From positions 1-41,989 of the forward strand of contig JAFGEF010000163.1 in the NCBI GenBank assembly GCA_016931715.1: a DNA stretch of 41,989 nt. The letters are read 5' to 3'. The DNA comes from Sedimentisphaerales bacterium (GTDB taxonomy: Bacteria; Planctomycetota; Phycisphaerae; Sedimentisphaerales; Anaerobacaceae). The notes beneath the pieces were generated by a model. That model was not told the origin of the DNA and made no database searches. It was given only the letters and a program-made list of their open reading frames with translations. Positions within the stretch are counted from its first letter, which is position 1. Every line of letters starts with the position of its first letter. A program made the translations under genes and the position numbers. Positions 15,024 to 24,137 of this stretch are shown piece by piece.

Positions 15024-16454
15024 ATGATAAATTATGATATTTATGTTAGTCCATTAGTTGAAAGAAATGCTTCGAGGGAAATGTCGGAGCTTTTCGGTGC
15101 ACAGAAAAAGTTCAGCACATGGCGCAGGCTCTGGCTTGAACTTGCCAAAGCGGAAAAAAAACTCGGATTGGATATAAGCGAAGGCCAGATAAAACAGATG
15201 GCCAAACATCTCGACGACATTGATTTCAAAAAGGCAGCAGATTATGAGAAAAAATTTCGTCACGATGTAATGGCTCATATTTATACATTTGGTGATGCTG
15301 CGCCAAAGGCCGCACCAATTATCCACCTTGGAGCAACAAGCTGCTATATCGGCGACAACGCTGATTTGATAATTATGCGGGAAGCTATGCAATTAATCGC
15401 GGCCAAGCTTGCGGCGGTAATAAATCTGCTTGGAAAATTCGCAGTAAAATATCGTGACCTGCCAGCGCTGGGCTTTACTCATTTCCAGCCTGCCCAGTTG
15501 ACAACTGTAGGCAAAAGAGCAACGTTATGGTGCTATGAATTTGCGCTGGATTTAGAGGAAATCGAACACAGAATCAGCGAGCTTCACTTTCGCGGCGTAA
15601 AAGGAACTACAGGGACACAGGCGTCTTTTCTCGAATTGTTCGAAGGAAATCACAGCAAAATAAAGCAGCTCGATAAAGCTGTCGGGGCGGCATTCGGTTT
15701 CAAAAAAATCTGCGCTGTAACAGGGCAGACTTATCAGCGAAAAACAGACACAATGATTGTGAATACTCTGGCTTTAATAGCTCAATCGGCGCACAAAATG
15801 TGTAACGATATTCGTCTTCTTGCGAATATGAAAGAAATCGAGGAGCCTTTTGAAAAAAGTCAGATTGGCTCTTCCGCAATGGCATATAAAAGAAATCCGA
15901 TGCGATGCGAGAGAGCTACCGGACTGAGCAGGCTCGTTTTAAGTCTTGCAACAAGCCCGGCCATGACAGCCAGCGAACAGTGGTTCGAGAGAACTCTCGA
16001 CGATTCATCCAATAAACGAGTAGTTATTCCCGAAGCTTTTCTGGCAGTTGATGGTATATTGCAAATTCTTATAAATGTCGCTGATGGTCTTGTAGTCTAT
16101 CCGAAAGTGATTGCTTCTCATGTTCAGGCTGAACTGCCATTCATGGCTACGGAAAATATTTTAATGGCGGCAGTCAAAGCCGGAGGCAACAGGCAGCAAT
16201 TGCATGAAAAGATAAGACTTCACTCGCAGGCCGCAGCAGCCCAGGTCAAACAGTTCGGCAGATCAAATGATTTAATCGATCGTCTTAAAGCTGATATTGA
16301 TTTCACAAAAATCGACTTTGAAAAAGTTTTAGACCCTAAAAAATACATTGGCCGCTCCCCGCAACAGGTAGATGAATTCGTAAAAAGCATCGTGAAACCA
16401 ATTTGCAGAAAATATCAAAAAGAACTTAGCAGAAAATCTGAACTTAATGTATAA
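15024..16454 (+). CDS. purB: Adenylosuccinate lyase, eukaryote-like type
   Basis: 476 residues. It cleaves succinylaminoimidazole carboxamide ribotide and adenylosuccinate in purine synthesis. The fumarase/aspartase-superfamily signature '[10 protein letters not shown]' (283-292) carries the catalytic serine loop, and the conserved His regions '[14 protein letters not shown]' (101-114) and '[14 protein letters not shown]' (152-165) are present. The stretches '[19 protein letters not shown]', '[11 protein letters not shown]' and '[19 protein letters not shown]' are very close to animal ADSL as I remember it, rather than to the B. subtilis or E. coli enzymes. Followed after 26 bp by the DUF262 gene. 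Confidence 0.95.
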   Translation: MINYDIYVSPLVERNASREMSELFGAQKKFSTWRRLWLELAKAEKKLGLDISEGQIKQMAKHLDDIDFKKAADYEKKFRHDVMAHIYTFGDAAPKAAPIIHLGATSCYIGDNADLIIMREAMQLIAAKLAAVINLLGKFAVKYRDLPALGFTHFQPAQLTTVGKRATLWCYEFALDLEEIEHRISELHFRGVKGTTGTQASFLELFEGNHSKIKQLDKAVGAAFGFKKICAVTGQTYQRKTDTMIVNTLALIAQSAHKMCNDIRLLANMKEIEEPFEKSQIGSSAMAYKRNPMRCERATGLSRLVLSLATSPAMTASEQWFERTLDDSSNKRVVIPEAFLAVDGILQILINVADGLVVYPKVIASHVQAELPFMATENILMAAVKAGGNRQQLHEKIRLHSQAAAAQVKQFGRSNDLIDRLKADIDFTKIDFEKVLDPKKYIGRSPQQVDEFVKSIVKPICRKYQKELSRKSELNV

Positions 16455-16480
16455 TAATATTACACTGTAAGGACAATAAA

Positions 16481-18175
16481 ATGAAACAAAATCTTGACAC
16501 AAAAACAGTTTCTTTTACAGAGTTAATTGGTAATGGGAGAACATTTGTCGTTCCAAGATTTCAACGTGATTACTCATGGGAACAGGATCATTGGGAAGAT
16601 TTATGGTATGATATATGTGATCTTGAAACAGAGAAATTTCATTTTATGGGATATATAGTTCTCCAACAGACAGAAGATGAAAAAAATTTTGTCATTATTG
16701 ATGGTCAACAGAGACTCACAACGCTTAGTATCATTGCCCTTGCGATTATTAAGATACTTGAAGAACTTGCAGACAATGAAATTAAACCAGAAAATAATAG
16801 GGCAAGAAGTGAAGCCCTAAGAAATACGTTCATTGGTTATAAAGATCCTGCTTCTTTGGTAACTAAAAGTAAATTAGTACTTAATCGTAACAATGATGAT
16901 CATTACCAAAGTTATATTATCAGACTCCGCAAAAAAACTTCTGCAAGCAGATTAAAACCTTCAGAGAAATTAATGTCTCAAGCATTTGACTATTTTTATG
17001 AAGCAATAAAAAAACATTTCGAAAATAATCTGGAAGGTGAAATACTTGCCAACTTTCTGAATCATATAATAGCAGATTACCTTTGCTTTACTACAATAGC
17101 AGTTAATAATGAAGTCAATGCTTATAAAGTTTTTGAAACCCTTAATGCCAGAGGTGTTCGTCTCTCAACTACAGACTTATTAAAAAATCTTCTTTTTTCA
17201 ATGGTTTCATCTGGAGGAGATGCAGATATTGACCAAGCAGAAAGACAATGGCAGTCTATTAATAATACATTGGGTAAAATTGATTTCCCAACATATTTGA
17301 GACATTTTTGGAATTCTCGTTTTCCATTATCACGCCAACAATCTCTTTTCAAAGATATTAAAGGAACATTACAAGATTCCGTAAGTGCTTTATCCCTTTT
17401 AGACGATCTCGAGAACATGGCTGATATATACGCAGCTTTTAGAAATCCAGAAGATGACCTTTGGCGGGACGATAAATTGAAAAAGAAAAGTATTGAAGAA
17501 CTAAAGCTATTTAACGTGAGACAATGTTATTCTCTACTTCTTTCTGCAAAGGAAAAATTAGACAATGCCGAATTTATTAAACTCTTGAAATATTGCGTAG
17601 TAATTTCATTTCGGTATAGTGTAATAGGTGGAATGAATCCAAATAACATCGAAGTTGCTTATAATAAAGTTGCACAGAAAATATTTAATGGAGAACTAAC
17701 ACAAGCTAATGTTATTTTTGAAAATTTAAATGATGTTTATATCGATGATAGAACCTTTAAAAGTACTTTCGCATCCAAATCGATCAATGCAAAAAGTAAA
17801 AAAAGACTAGTAAGATACATCCTTTTCAGTTTAGAAAATTATATGTCCAACAAAACATACGATTTTGATGATGGTAAGACCACTATAGAACATATACTTC
17901 CTGACTCTCCTACAGAAGAATGGGAAAAATATTTTGACATGAATGAATATGAACAATATTCGAATCGGCTTGGTAATTATACTTTGTTGGATAAAAACGA
18001 TAATGATAAATGTGGACAAAAAGATTATCCAGAAAAACTTAAAATTTATCTCGAGAGTACTTTTACATTGAGTAAGAACTTACAGAGTTTTGATATATGG
18101 AATCCAAAAGCTCTTGAAAATCGGCAATCAGAATTAGCCGAAAAAGCTGCACATGTATGGAGAGTTGATATTTAG
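16481..18175 (+). CDS. DUF262-DUF1524 (GmrSD-like) nuclease protein
   Basis: 564 residues. The N-terminal DUF262 (GmrS-like, ParB/Srx-type fold) has 'VPRFQRDYSW' (24-33) and the nucleotide-binding 'IIDGQQRLTTL' (72-82). The C-terminal DUF1524 (GmrD-like His-Me/HNH nuclease) has 'TTIEHILPDS' with His471 and 'NRLGNYTLL' (495-503). Single-chain GmrSD proteins are type IV restriction enzymes that cut modified (glucosylated hydroxymethyl-cytosine) phage DNA, but DUF262 proteins also occur in other defence systems. The gene is visibly more AT-rich than purB and pyrE on either side, suggesting acquisition. AAGGAC precedes the ATG. Gaps of 26 and 21 bp put it within one transcription unit with them. 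Confidence 0.9.
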   Translation: MKQNLDTKTVSFTELIGNGRTFVVPRFQRDYSWEQDHWEDLWYDICDLETEKFHFMGYIVLQQTEDEKNFVIIDGQQRLTTLSIIALAIIKILEELADNEIKPENNRARSEALRNTFIGYKDPASLVTKSKLVLNRNNDDHYQSYIIRLRKKTSASRLKPSEKLMSQAFDYFYEAIKKHFENNLEGEILANFLNHIIADYLCFTTIAVNNEVNAYKVFETLNARGVRLSTTDLLKNLLFSMVSSGGDADIDQAERQWQSINNTLGKIDFPTYLRHFWNSRFPLSRQQSLFKDIKGTLQDSVSALSLLDDLENMADIYAAFRNPEDDLWRDDKLKKKSIEELKLFNVRQCYSLLLSAKEKLDNAEFIKLLKYCVVISFRYSVIGGMNPNNIEVAYNKVAQKIFNGELTQANVIFENLNDVYIDDRTFKSTFASKSINAKSKKRLVRYILFSLENYMSNKTYDFDDGKTTIEHILPDSPTEEWEKYFDMNEYEQYSNRLGNYTLLDKNDNDKCGQKDYPEKLKIYLESTFTLSKNLQSFDIWNPKALENRQSELAEKAAHVWRVDI

Positions 18176-18196
18176 TTAGATATTTTAAAGGAAATT

Positions 18197-18727
18197 ATGA
18201 CTAAAAAAGAATTAATAAAACGTATAAAAGAAACCGCGTATCTCGAAGGGGATTTTGTTTTGCGCAGCGGGAAAAAGAGCAAGTATTATCTCGATAAATA
18301 TCTTTTTGAAACCTGCCCGGATATACTGAAAGCACTCGGTCAGGAATTCGCGAAACACGCAGGAGATAATGTCACTTTAATTGCAGGCGCAGAGCTTGGC
18401 GGTGTCGCGTTAGCGGCAGCGGCAGCGATGGAAACAGGCAAAATCTGGATAATCGTGCGCAACAGTAAAAAAGGGTACGGCACAGGCAAAATGGTCGAGG
18501 GTGTCCTGAAAGCCGGAGATGTGGTCTTGCTCGTCGAAGATATTGCAACAACCGGCGGCCAGGTCCTCGAAGCGGCGAAAATTATCACAGAAGCAGGCGC
18601 AACAATTAAAAAAATCGTCTGTGTAATCGACCGCAAACAAGGAGCCAGAGAAAATATCAACAAAGCAGGTTATATATTTGACAGTATAATCACAAAAGAA
18701 GACCTGGGAATAGCTGATAAAGACTAA
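18197..18727 (+). CDS. pyrE: Orotate phosphoribosyltransferase
   Basis: 176 residues. It joins orotate to PRPP to give OMP in pyrimidine synthesis. The PRPP-binding motif 'VVLLVEDIATTGGQ' (109-122) is intact, preceded by 'LIAGAELGGVALAAAAA' (61-77) and the flexible-loop 'RNSKKGYGTGKMVEG' (88-102). The family N-terminus 'GDFVLRSGKKSKYYLDKY' is clear. AAAGGA lies upstream of the ATG. Its stop is about 40 bp from the convergent RND gene. Confidence 0.95.
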   Translation: MTKKELIKRIKETAYLEGDFVLRSGKKSKYYLDKYLFETCPDILKALGQEFAKHAGDNVTLIAGAELGGVALAAAAAMETGKIWIIVRNSKKGYGTGKMVEGVLKAGDVVLLVEDIATTGGQVLEAAKIITEAGATIKKIVCVIDRKQGARENINKAGYIFDSIITKEDLGIADKD

Positions 18728-18770
18728 TCACTATTTTTTATTCCAAACAGGTTACTTTCCGGTACAGCCG

Positions 18771-21700
18771 TTAAAGGGTTGATATTTCCGGCTCGATTGC
18801 AGGATGTGCCGCTTGTTTATCTTTTATTCCAAACAAGTGTGACAAACGAGTAAACATAACATAGAGCGATGGAACAACAACTAATGTTAGTATTGTTGCA
18901 AAACCCAAACCGAAAATGACAACTACTGCCATATTGCGCCACCATTGTGAAGATTCGCTTTTTGTTGCCCATGTAAAAGAGTGAAAGTCATAAGATATAC
19001 CGATTGCCATAGGCACCAAACCAATAATCGTCGTGGCAGCGGTCAGCAATACAGGGCGCAAACGTGTAACTCCTGCTTCAGATGCGGCACTAAGCAGATC
19101 CATACCACGCTTCTGTAACTGCTGTGTATAAGCCAATAAAACAATAGCATTATTCACTACCACACCTGCAAGGCTTATTACTCCAATTCCGGTCATAATA
19201 ATACCAAAAGGCAAGTCCCAAACCAGCAATCCTATAAGCGCCCCGATAAGAGAAAGAATCACGGTCGTCATAATGATTAAAGGCACCTTTATCGAATTAA
19301 ACTGCGTTACAAGCACAAGCGTAACCAGGAACAATGCAATGCCGAAAGCCTTGCTAAGGAAAGCTCTTGATTCATCTTCAGTCTCTTTCTCACCGGCATA
19401 ATCGATATTATAACCATCAGGTAATGCCAGATTATCCTTCAATTTTGTCTGTACATCTAAAAGTACATCTGAACTAAGACGTCCTTCAGCATCGGCAGTC
19501 AGAGTTACAGTTCGTTTCTGGTCAACTCTGTTAATCGTTCCGAATCCGCCTTTGTAGGAGAATTCACCAAGTGAGCTTAGCGGCACAGCACGACCAGCCG
19601 CATTCGGCACCTGCAGCAAATTCATCTCGTCAATATTTACTCTCCGGTCGAATGGAAGACGAACCGTAATATCATATTCATCGTTGTACTGGCGATAACT
19701 TCCGACTCTCGAACCGAAAACAGCCATTTTCAAAAAATTACCTACAATAGCTGTATTTACACCAAGAAGCATCGCATTTCGTCTGTTAACTGTAAAGTTC
19801 AGCTCAGGACGTGCAGCTTCAAGATCGCTTCTCAAATTAACAACATTCGGCACCTCCGCAATAATTCTCTGAGCCTGACTGCTTAGCTGTTCGAGCGTTT
19901 TGAAATCTTCTCCCATAACACGCACAGTTATGGGTTCGCCTGTAGGAGGCCCATCTTCTTCCTGTTCGATTTTTATTTCGGCTCCTGCAATATCAGAAAT
20001 ATCTTTTCTGATATCCGCGATAACATCCAAAGACGGACGCTCACGAACCGCGAAATCCTGAAATGTCAGCGTAATACCCGCCAGGTGCGGGCCTCCTGCG
20101 CTTGCGACAAGGTCCATGCCTCCACCGGCGGAACCTACATTCGTGACAGTATGTTTGATATATTTTTGATAAGGTGCGATACGTTCTTCTATCAGGCGAA
20201 CGATACGATCAGTCTCATTTATATTTGTACCCTGCGGCGACCTGATACTGACAACCGCCCTTTCCGGGTCGCCAGACGGGAAAAACTCAGTTCCCTTGCC
20301 AATTTTAGCATAAATAGTGACCATCGCAACAAGAACACATAAAGCCAAAAACAAAGTCATGCCTGGATTTCCAAGACAAAGCCTAAGAAGCTTGCGGTAA
20401 TTTATAATGAACCAGCTTTCAGTGGTCTTTTCTTCATGCACTCGGCCGAGAAATATAGAACATATAACCGGACTAAAAACCAAAGCGACAAACATCGAAG
20501 ACAAAAGACCAAGAGACAAGGTAATAGGCAGATATTTCATGAACTCGCCCATCATCCCGGGCCAGAATATTAAAGGAAGAAAAGCGCCAACTGTCGTGAG
20601 TGTGGAAGTAATAACAGGCCAGGCTACTTCCCTTGCACCAAGAATTGCTGCATCCATCCGGTTATATCCGAGATGTATATGCCTGAAAATATTTTCTGTA
20701 ATAACGATAGCATTATCTACCAGCATACCAAGAACAAGCACAAGCGAAAACAATACAATCATATTCAAAGTAAAACCAAGCGCCTGAATCAGAAAGAAAG
20801 TGATAAGCATGCTCAGAGGTATAATCATAGCAACGATTATTGCCGTACGAAAACCGAGGAACAGCAGCAAAATAACAACAACCATGATTAAGGCCGCGAG
20901 TATATTATTCTCAAGGTCTGCGACAATATCACGAATATACTTTGCCATATCATATGTTATGTCAAATTTCAGTGCACCCGGGGCAATTTTCTGTGCTTCA
21001 TCGATTATATATTTAATATAATCAGAGACAAAGACTACATTCGCACCGACACGCTTTTGAATACTGAGAGTGATATTGTCTCTGGTGATATTGTCTCGGC
21101 CGGTATGACGCGAGTAAGTTGTTCTATCCTTGAAAGCGGCCCGTACATTTGCCACGTCCGCCAGATATATAGGCAAGCCGTTACGAACCGTCAGCAAGAG
21201 GTGGTCAACTTCCTCGGCGGTAACAAGCTCAGCCGGGATACGTATATTGAATTTCGTGCCTTCGGTTTCAAGACTTCCGGCAGAAATATTCACATTTTCA
21301 GAGGGAATCAGCGCCAGTATTTCCGCAATAGTCAGATTATACATAGCCAAACGTTCGGGATCGAATTCAAGCCTGATTTCAGGTTCAAGGTCACCTGAAA
21401 TTTCAACTTTTAAAACACCCGGCACCATTTCAATTTGATCCTGTAATTTGTCGGCTATTCCCTTAAGCTGAACAGGTGATACATCGCCAGAGATACTGAT
21501 GTACATAATGGGCATCTCTGCAAGATTAATCTCGCTGATTATCGGGTCTTCTGCGTCTGTCGGGAGTTCTCCTTTAGCTCTATCCACGCGGTCACGCACA
21601 CGCTGAAGCGCCACATTGGTTGGCACATCAGGCGTAAATTCAACGCTAATCAGTGACATACCCTCGGCGCTGCTCGATGTAATTTCTTTTACACCACTGA

Positions 21701-21920
21701 TACTGTTCAGCTCCTTCTCGATTTTCATCGTTATGGATGTTTCGATGTCCTCCGGTGAAACACCTTCGTGCATCGTACTAATCATAATCTGAGGAATCGG
21801 AATATCAGGGAAGGCTTCCCGCGGCAAAGTCATATAGCTATAACTTCCCGCCAAAACAATTATAATTCCAATTACGGCTATCGTAGTCCGGTTTTTAATG
21901 GCAACATCTGTTAGTAACAT
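18771..21920 (-). CDS. RND-family efflux permease (HAE1/AcrB-like)
   Basis: 1049 residues, typical for a tripartite proton-driven efflux pump subunit. An N-terminal helix (about 10-30, then 'LPREAFPDIPIPQ') is followed by a porter domain, a membrane block with 'GMLVDNAIVITENI' (proton-relay Asp) around residue 400-410, a second porter domain and a second membrane block with 'GVVVNNAIVLLAYTQ'. A 15-bp tandem repeat duplicates RDNIT in the first porter region. The start is 7 bp after the adaptor gene. No outer-membrane factor gene is nearby, so the pump may borrow one. Substrate unknown. Confidence 0.95.
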   Translation of the reverse strand: MLLTDVAIKNRTTIAVIGIIIVLAGSYSYMTLPREAFPDIPIPQIMISTMHEGVSPEDIETSITMKIEKELNSISGVKEITSSSAEGMSLISVEFTPDVPTNVALQRVRDRVDRAKGELPTDAEDPIISEINLAEMPIMYISISGDVSPVQLKGIADKLQDQIEMVPGVLKVEISGDLEPEIRLEFDPERLAMYNLTIAEILALIPSENVNISAGSLETEGTKFNIRIPAELVTAEEVDHLLLTVRNGLPIYLADVANVRAAFKDRTTYSRHTGRDNITRDNITLSIQKRVGANVVFVSDYIKYIIDEAQKIAPGALKFDITYDMAKYIRDIVADLENNILAALIMVVVILLLFLGFRTAIIVAMIIPLSMLITFFLIQALGFTLNMIVLFSLVLVLGMLVDNAIVITENIFRHIHLGYNRMDAAILGAREVAWPVITSTLTTVGAFLPLIFWPGMMGEFMKYLPITLSLGLLSSMFVALVFSPVICSIFLGRVHEEKTTESWFIINYRKLLRLCLGNPGMTLFLALCVLVAMVTIYAKIGKGTEFFPSGDPERAVVSIRSPQGTNINETDRIVRLIEERIAPYQKYIKHTVTNVGSAGGGMDLVASAGGPHLAGITLTFQDFAVRERPSLDVIADIRKDISDIAGAEIKIEQEEDGPPTGEPITVRVMGEDFKTLEQLSSQAQRIIAEVPNVVNLRSDLEAARPELNFTVNRRNAMLLGVNTAIVGNFLKMAVFGSRVGSYRQYNDEYDITVRLPFDRRVNIDEMNLLQVPNAAGRAVPLSSLGEFSYKGGFGTINRVDQKRTVTLTADAEGRLSSDVLLDVQTKLKDNLALPDGYNIDYAGEKETEDESRAFLSKAFGIALFLVTLVLVTQFNSIKVPLIIMTTVILSLIGALIGLLVWDLPFGIIMTGIGVISLAGVVVNNAIVLLAYTQQLQKRGMDLLSAASEAGVTRLRPVLLTAATTIIGLVPMAIGISYDFHSFTWATKSESSQWWRNMAVVVIFGLGFATILTLVVVPSLYVMFTRLSHLFGIKDKQAAHPAIEPEISTL

Positions 21921-21926
21921 AGGATT

Positions 21927-23039
21927 CTATTGATTCTCCGGATCAATTTTAACGTTCTGGTTCGGTACGACAAGACGATGACCTGATATGATTAATTTTT
22001 CATCAGGCTGCAGGCCGCTTTTCACCTGAACCCTGTCTCCCTTTATAATACCAATTTCCACCTCATGTCTTTTCGCAACGGAAGAATTGGCTACATATAC
22101 CGCATTTCCATTCTCCATTGGAATTACAGCAGAAAGCGGAATCATAATCACGTCTTTTAAAATCTGTCGAGTCATAACAACACTGACAATCTGGCCGCTG
22201 TGCAGACATCTCTCTTCATTTGGAAGTGTTATCTCAACACGAGTTGAACGAGTAAGTTCATCTGCCAATGCACTTATAAAAGTAATTGTACCTGAAAGAA
22301 CTTTTTCTTCGTCTTTATAATCAGTATAAACTTCAGCCTGCTTGCCTGTTGAAAAGAACGAAATGTCACGTTCCGGAATATCTACCACAACTTTGACTGT
22401 ATCATTATCCACGATTTCAACTACTGGCGTTCCGGGCTGGATATATTCACCTTCCTCGACATTAATCTTATTCAATACGCCGCTTGCAGGCGCTATTATA
22501 CTCGCACGTTCCAGTCGTGCCTTTATTTCCTCGAATTGTGCTTTGCTGATATCGAGCTCCGTCTTGGCATTATCAAAATCGCTTTGCGAGGTAGCTTCAC
22601 CTTTAACAAGATTTGCCATACGTTTATATTCGATTTCATCCCGCTGGAGCTGTGCTTCTGCCATCTTATACTGGGGCAAAATAAGATCAGTCCGAAGCTT
22701 GATAAGCAAATCGCCCTTCTTTATATAACTGCCCTCTGTAACAGGAATATTTTCTATTCTTCCATCAATTTCCGCAGAGATTGTAACTATCTTGTTCGGT
22801 TCAACGATGGCAGGAAGTTTAATCGTGTCCGGAAACTCCGGTTCCGGAATTACATTCATTACCTTAACATTTACAGACGGCGGTTCAGATTCAATAATTT
22901 CATTTTCTTTCTTAGGCATTTTCGCTATGAAAGTTAGTGCAGCGATGGCAGTGAAAATAATTATTACCTTGATAACATTGCGAATAAACCAGTTCCCTGC
23001 TTTCTTATTCTCTTTAGGTTTATCAATTTCTTTTTTCAT
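21927..23039 (-). CDS. RND periplasmic adaptor (membrane fusion protein)
   Basis: 370 residues. One N-terminal membrane helix (about 22-40) anchors it. The lipoyl half-motifs 'ISAEIDGRIENIPVTEGSYIKKGDLL' and 'ASIIAPASGVLNKINVEEGEYIQPG' flank a short coiled-coil hairpin (about 125-185), followed by beta-barrel and membrane-proximal domains ('GLQPDEKLIISGHRLVVPNQNVKI'). It links the RND permease to an outer-membrane channel. It is the first gene of the pair and ends 6 bp before the permease. The 306 bp upstream carry a hairpin (23187-23219) but no gene. Confidence 0.94.
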   Translation of the reverse strand: MKKEIDKPKENKKAGNWFIRNVIKVIIIFTAIAALTFIAKMPKKENEIIESEPPSVNVKVMNVIPEPEFPDTIKLPAIVEPNKIVTISAEIDGRIENIPVTEGSYIKKGDLLIKLRTDLILPQYKMAEAQLQRDEIEYKRMANLVKGEATSQSDFDNAKTELDISKAQFEEIKARLERASIIAPASGVLNKINVEEGEYIQPGTPVVEIVDNDTVKVVVDIPERDISFFSTGKQAEVYTDYKDEEKVLSGTITFISALADELTRSTRVEITLPNEERCLHSGQIVSVVMTRQILKDVIMIPLSAVIPMENGNAVYVANSSVAKRHEVEIGIIKGDRVQVKSGLQPDEKLIISGHRLVVPNQNVKIDPENQ

Positions 23040-23186
23040 ATATAATTTTCCATTTTTAACTTAAACACTTAATATACATTGACTTAACGGCAAGGCAGTT
23101 CGGCTTTTTCTCATGTGATGCGGTCCTAATGAGACTCCTAAACGCACGTTTCATACAGCAGTTTAAAACAAGCGTTTGCATAAATC

Positions 23187-23219
23187 AAGAAATTTTCTTT
23201 TTTATATAAAAAATTTCTT
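23187..23219. other. Hairpin between the two transporter units
   Basis: A 10-bp A/T-only-ended stem AAGAAATTTT / AAAATTTCTT (23187-23196 and 23210-23219) around a 13-base loop, in the 306-bp gap between the ABC permease and the RND adaptor. No T-run follows on either strand, so it is not a standard terminator. It may belong with the other A/T-rich palindromes here but lacks the 25-bp outer arms. Confidence 0.4.
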
Positions 23220-23345
23220 CTGCAATAAACCACTTCCAACATTTTTTAACTTATTTTATTTTTCTATACTTTTGGATTAAAACAGGCAAATTTTATATTA
23301 TATAGCTTGCGATAATGAGATTTGTTTCTTTAAAAAACGCTTTAT

Positions 23346-24137
23346 TTAACTCACAAGCCGCTTTTTTAAACGTTTTATGGCAAAATAACCAAAAATCATA
23401 ATAAAAAACACAATGTAAATCATATCCAATAGCAAAATCGGTTTATAACTATTGGTACAGATTGCCCTTACTAATCGGACTGAATGTGTAAGGGGAACCA
23501 TCTCTGCTGCCGGTCTGATATAATCCGGCAAATTTTCAATTGGAAAAACCACGCCTGAGAAAAAGAACATCGGAGAAATAAAACCTGTAAAATAGAAATT
23601 AAAATGATTAATGTTTTTTACAAAAGAAGTTACAAGCAGCGAAAAAGACGCGAACATCAATCCTGTTAAAAATCCGACGAATGGCGCTAATAAACCATAA
23701 GGAATCAAAATTATCTTAAAAATCGAAAGGACACACAAAACCGCAAATGTGAAGAAAAATCCTTTAGTCCCTGCCCAAATCATTTCGCCGACAATCAGGT
23801 TATTAACTGTCATCGGTGCTGCAAGCATACCATCGTACACTTTTTCGAATTCGAGGCGGATATACGTACCATAACTGCATTCAAAGGCAGATGTGAACAT
23901 GGCAGTAGTTACGAGCAAACCCGTACCGAGATATTCAATATACGGCACGCCGTCAATCTTGTCAGTAATATAGCCGCCGAGACCCATTCCAACTCCAGCG
24001 AGGAAAATCAGCGGCTCAAGGAATGGCGGAAATCCATTACTTAACAGGTTCTGCGTATAAACGCGCATGTGCCTGAACCAGACACTATAAAGACGTATAT
24101 AAAGCGGCGGATATCGAAGAGTTTTAACTTCAGTCAT
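23346..24137 (-). CDS. ABC-2 type permease (NodJ-like)
   Basis: 263 residues from the ATG at 24137, supported by GGGAGG upstream and overlapping the stop of the ATPase gene by 8 bp. Six membrane helices of the ABC-2 permease fold, with 'GFPPFLEPLIFLAGVGMGLGGYI', 'EFEKVYDGMLAAPMTVNNLIVGEMIWAG' and 'SGVVFPIENLPDYIRPAAEMVPLTHSVRLVR' all typical of NodJ/DrrB exporters. It forms the membrane channel of an exporter with the upstream ATPase. Substrates in this family include lipo-oligosaccharides, drugs and polysaccharides; none can be assigned here. Confidence 0.92.
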   Translation of the reverse strand: MTEVKTLRYPPLYIRLYSVWFRHMRVYTQNLLSNGFPPFLEPLIFLAGVGMGLGGYITDKIDGVPYIEYLGTGLLVTTAMFTSAFECSYGTYIRLEFEKVYDGMLAAPMTVNNLIVGEMIWAGTKGFFFTFAVLCVLSIFKIILIPYGLLAPFVGFLTGLMFASFSLLVTSFVKNINHFNFYFTGFISPMFFFSGVVFPIENLPDYIRPAAEMVPLTHSVRLVRAICTNSYKPILLLDMIYIVFFIMIFGYFAIKRLKKRLVS

